The translations under genes and the position numbers were made by a program. The notes beneath the pieces are model-generated. The model did not search any database. It was not told the origin of the DNA and saw nothing but the letters and a program-made list of their open reading frames with translations. 64,000 bases of DNA, from assembly GCF_000699445.3 (NCBI RefSeq), contig NC_067198.1:26299536-26363535 (forward strand), given 5' to 3'. Source of the DNA: Schistosoma haematobium. Lineage: Eukaryota > Platyhelminthes > Trematoda > Strigeidida > Schistosomatidae. Below, piece by piece: positions 63,343 to 64,000 of the stretch; the first letter of the stretch is position 1; every line of letters begins with the position of its first letter.

Positions 63343-63819
63343 CGTAATGATACCACCAATTAGAGAACAGTGATTTATCGATTGCACAAATGATGCGTAA
63401 AACCGTATGAGCAGTCTGGAGTGTTTATCGGTCCTGCTTCCAGCCTAGCCCAGTCTGTTAAGTCCATGAACACCAATATCAGCCTCTACAATATGAATCA
63501 TGTATTTCAAACATACTGGGTTTATATACAAACCAAATAGATCACATCGTACCATAAAATAGAAAATAATATTTGTACAAAATTTAGCGGAAAGTGGCTG
63601 TGAATGTGGGAGGTGGTAATTGGTAGACAGGGCCTAACTCATGAATGCTAAATTGTATAATAATAGTTTATAAATCGAAATAAAGCTTTTAATTAGAGAA
63701 AGATGAATATGCATAGTTTATCTACCTAATAATCATACAATAAAAATATAAGTATCATATTAGTTCATAAATTAGTTCTCAGAAGTTACCATTCATTACT
63801 CTCATCGGAATATAACAGA
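63343..63819 (-). repeat. LTR-like repeat, inverted partner of 53508-53993
   Basis: Reverse complement starts TGTTATATTCCG and carries TATATAAACCCAGTATG. Identical to the 53.5-kb copy over about 390 bp, diverged over the rest. It abuts an RTE fragment at 63820. Confidence 0.7.
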
Positions 63820-64000
63820 TGGTTATTGTAGTTCTCTAAGTTTCATCTCCGTAAAGTCGAACTGTCTTGACGTTCATACTGAAGATTCTGACTTTAATAT
63901 TGGTCAACAGTTGTTCTGAACTGTATAAATTCTGCTTATGCTTTACCAATCCTTAAAATTATACCTGTATTCATTTCTACTTTGTTAATCAATAATGCTG
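63820..64000 (-). mobile_element. RTE-like retrotransposon fragment running off the window
   Basis: AGTTCTCTAAGTTTCATCTCC, then TAAAGTCGAACTGTCTTGACG match 46710-46760 and 55230-55275 (the VKTVLLYGAET region of the reverse transcriptase). Continues past the right edge. Confidence 0.75.

Noticed and set aside
1..64000. CRISPR arrays, operons or other prokaryotic features
   Set aside because: Spliced genes, SINEs and non-LTR retrotransposons show a eukaryotic genome; no regularly spaced direct-repeat array was seen.

Overview
The window looks like AT-rich nuclear DNA of a blood fluke (Schistosoma; species not resolvable). The grounds are very short 5' introns (25-34 bp) beside kilobase introns, tRNA-derived SINEs with a hammerhead-ribozyme core (the Sm-alpha type known from schistosomes), and many decayed RTE-like and other non-LTR retrotransposons, LTR-element pieces and foldback elements. 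Real protein-coding sequence is a small part of the 64 kb.

Layout. 1-7.1 kb: minus-strand gene for a TRABID/ZRANB1-type OTU deubiquitinase. Four exons (6419-7108, 4091-4940, 1808-1929, 838-1035) were reconstructed; the C-terminal part of the OTU domain is missing, probably beyond the left edge. A SINE and an LTR-like repeat sit in its introns. 7.2-12.6 kb: intergenic, with a decayed Gypsy-type gag/protease remnant (+) and a truncated non-LTR retrotransposon (-). 12.6-23 kb: repeat-rich, with LTR-like segments, an integrase C-terminal remnant, a foldback element and a GC-rich repeat. 23.3-24.7 kb: minus-strand five-exon gene of the MULE-transposase/SWIM class whose frame is intact only if introns of about 88, 30, 32 and 25 bp are removed; it keeps the N-terminal FAR1-like and C-terminal SWIM regions but has no room for the DDE core. 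24.9-25.7 kb: the 3' exons of a second, unrecognised minus-strand gene with a 34-bp intron and a well-placed poly(A) signal. 27.09-31.38 kb: plus-strand ALG11 (dolichol-linked oligosaccharide alpha-1,2-mannosyltransferase), complete in five exons, the first encoding only Met-Met. 32.4-35.0 kb: decayed RTE-like element with a folded 5' hairpin. 35-64 kb: no host gene recognised; SINEs, three more RTE fragments, LTR-like repeats including an inverted pair identical over about 390 bp, and several palindromic or TIR elements.

The host genes are unrelated in function: ubiquitin-chain editing (ZRANB1) and ER N-glycan assembly (ALG11). The most interesting items are the coreless MULE-derived gene with micro-introns, its unidentified neighbour, the single SINE copy that keeps a full hammerhead core, and the inverted repeats whose perfect identity ends abruptly.
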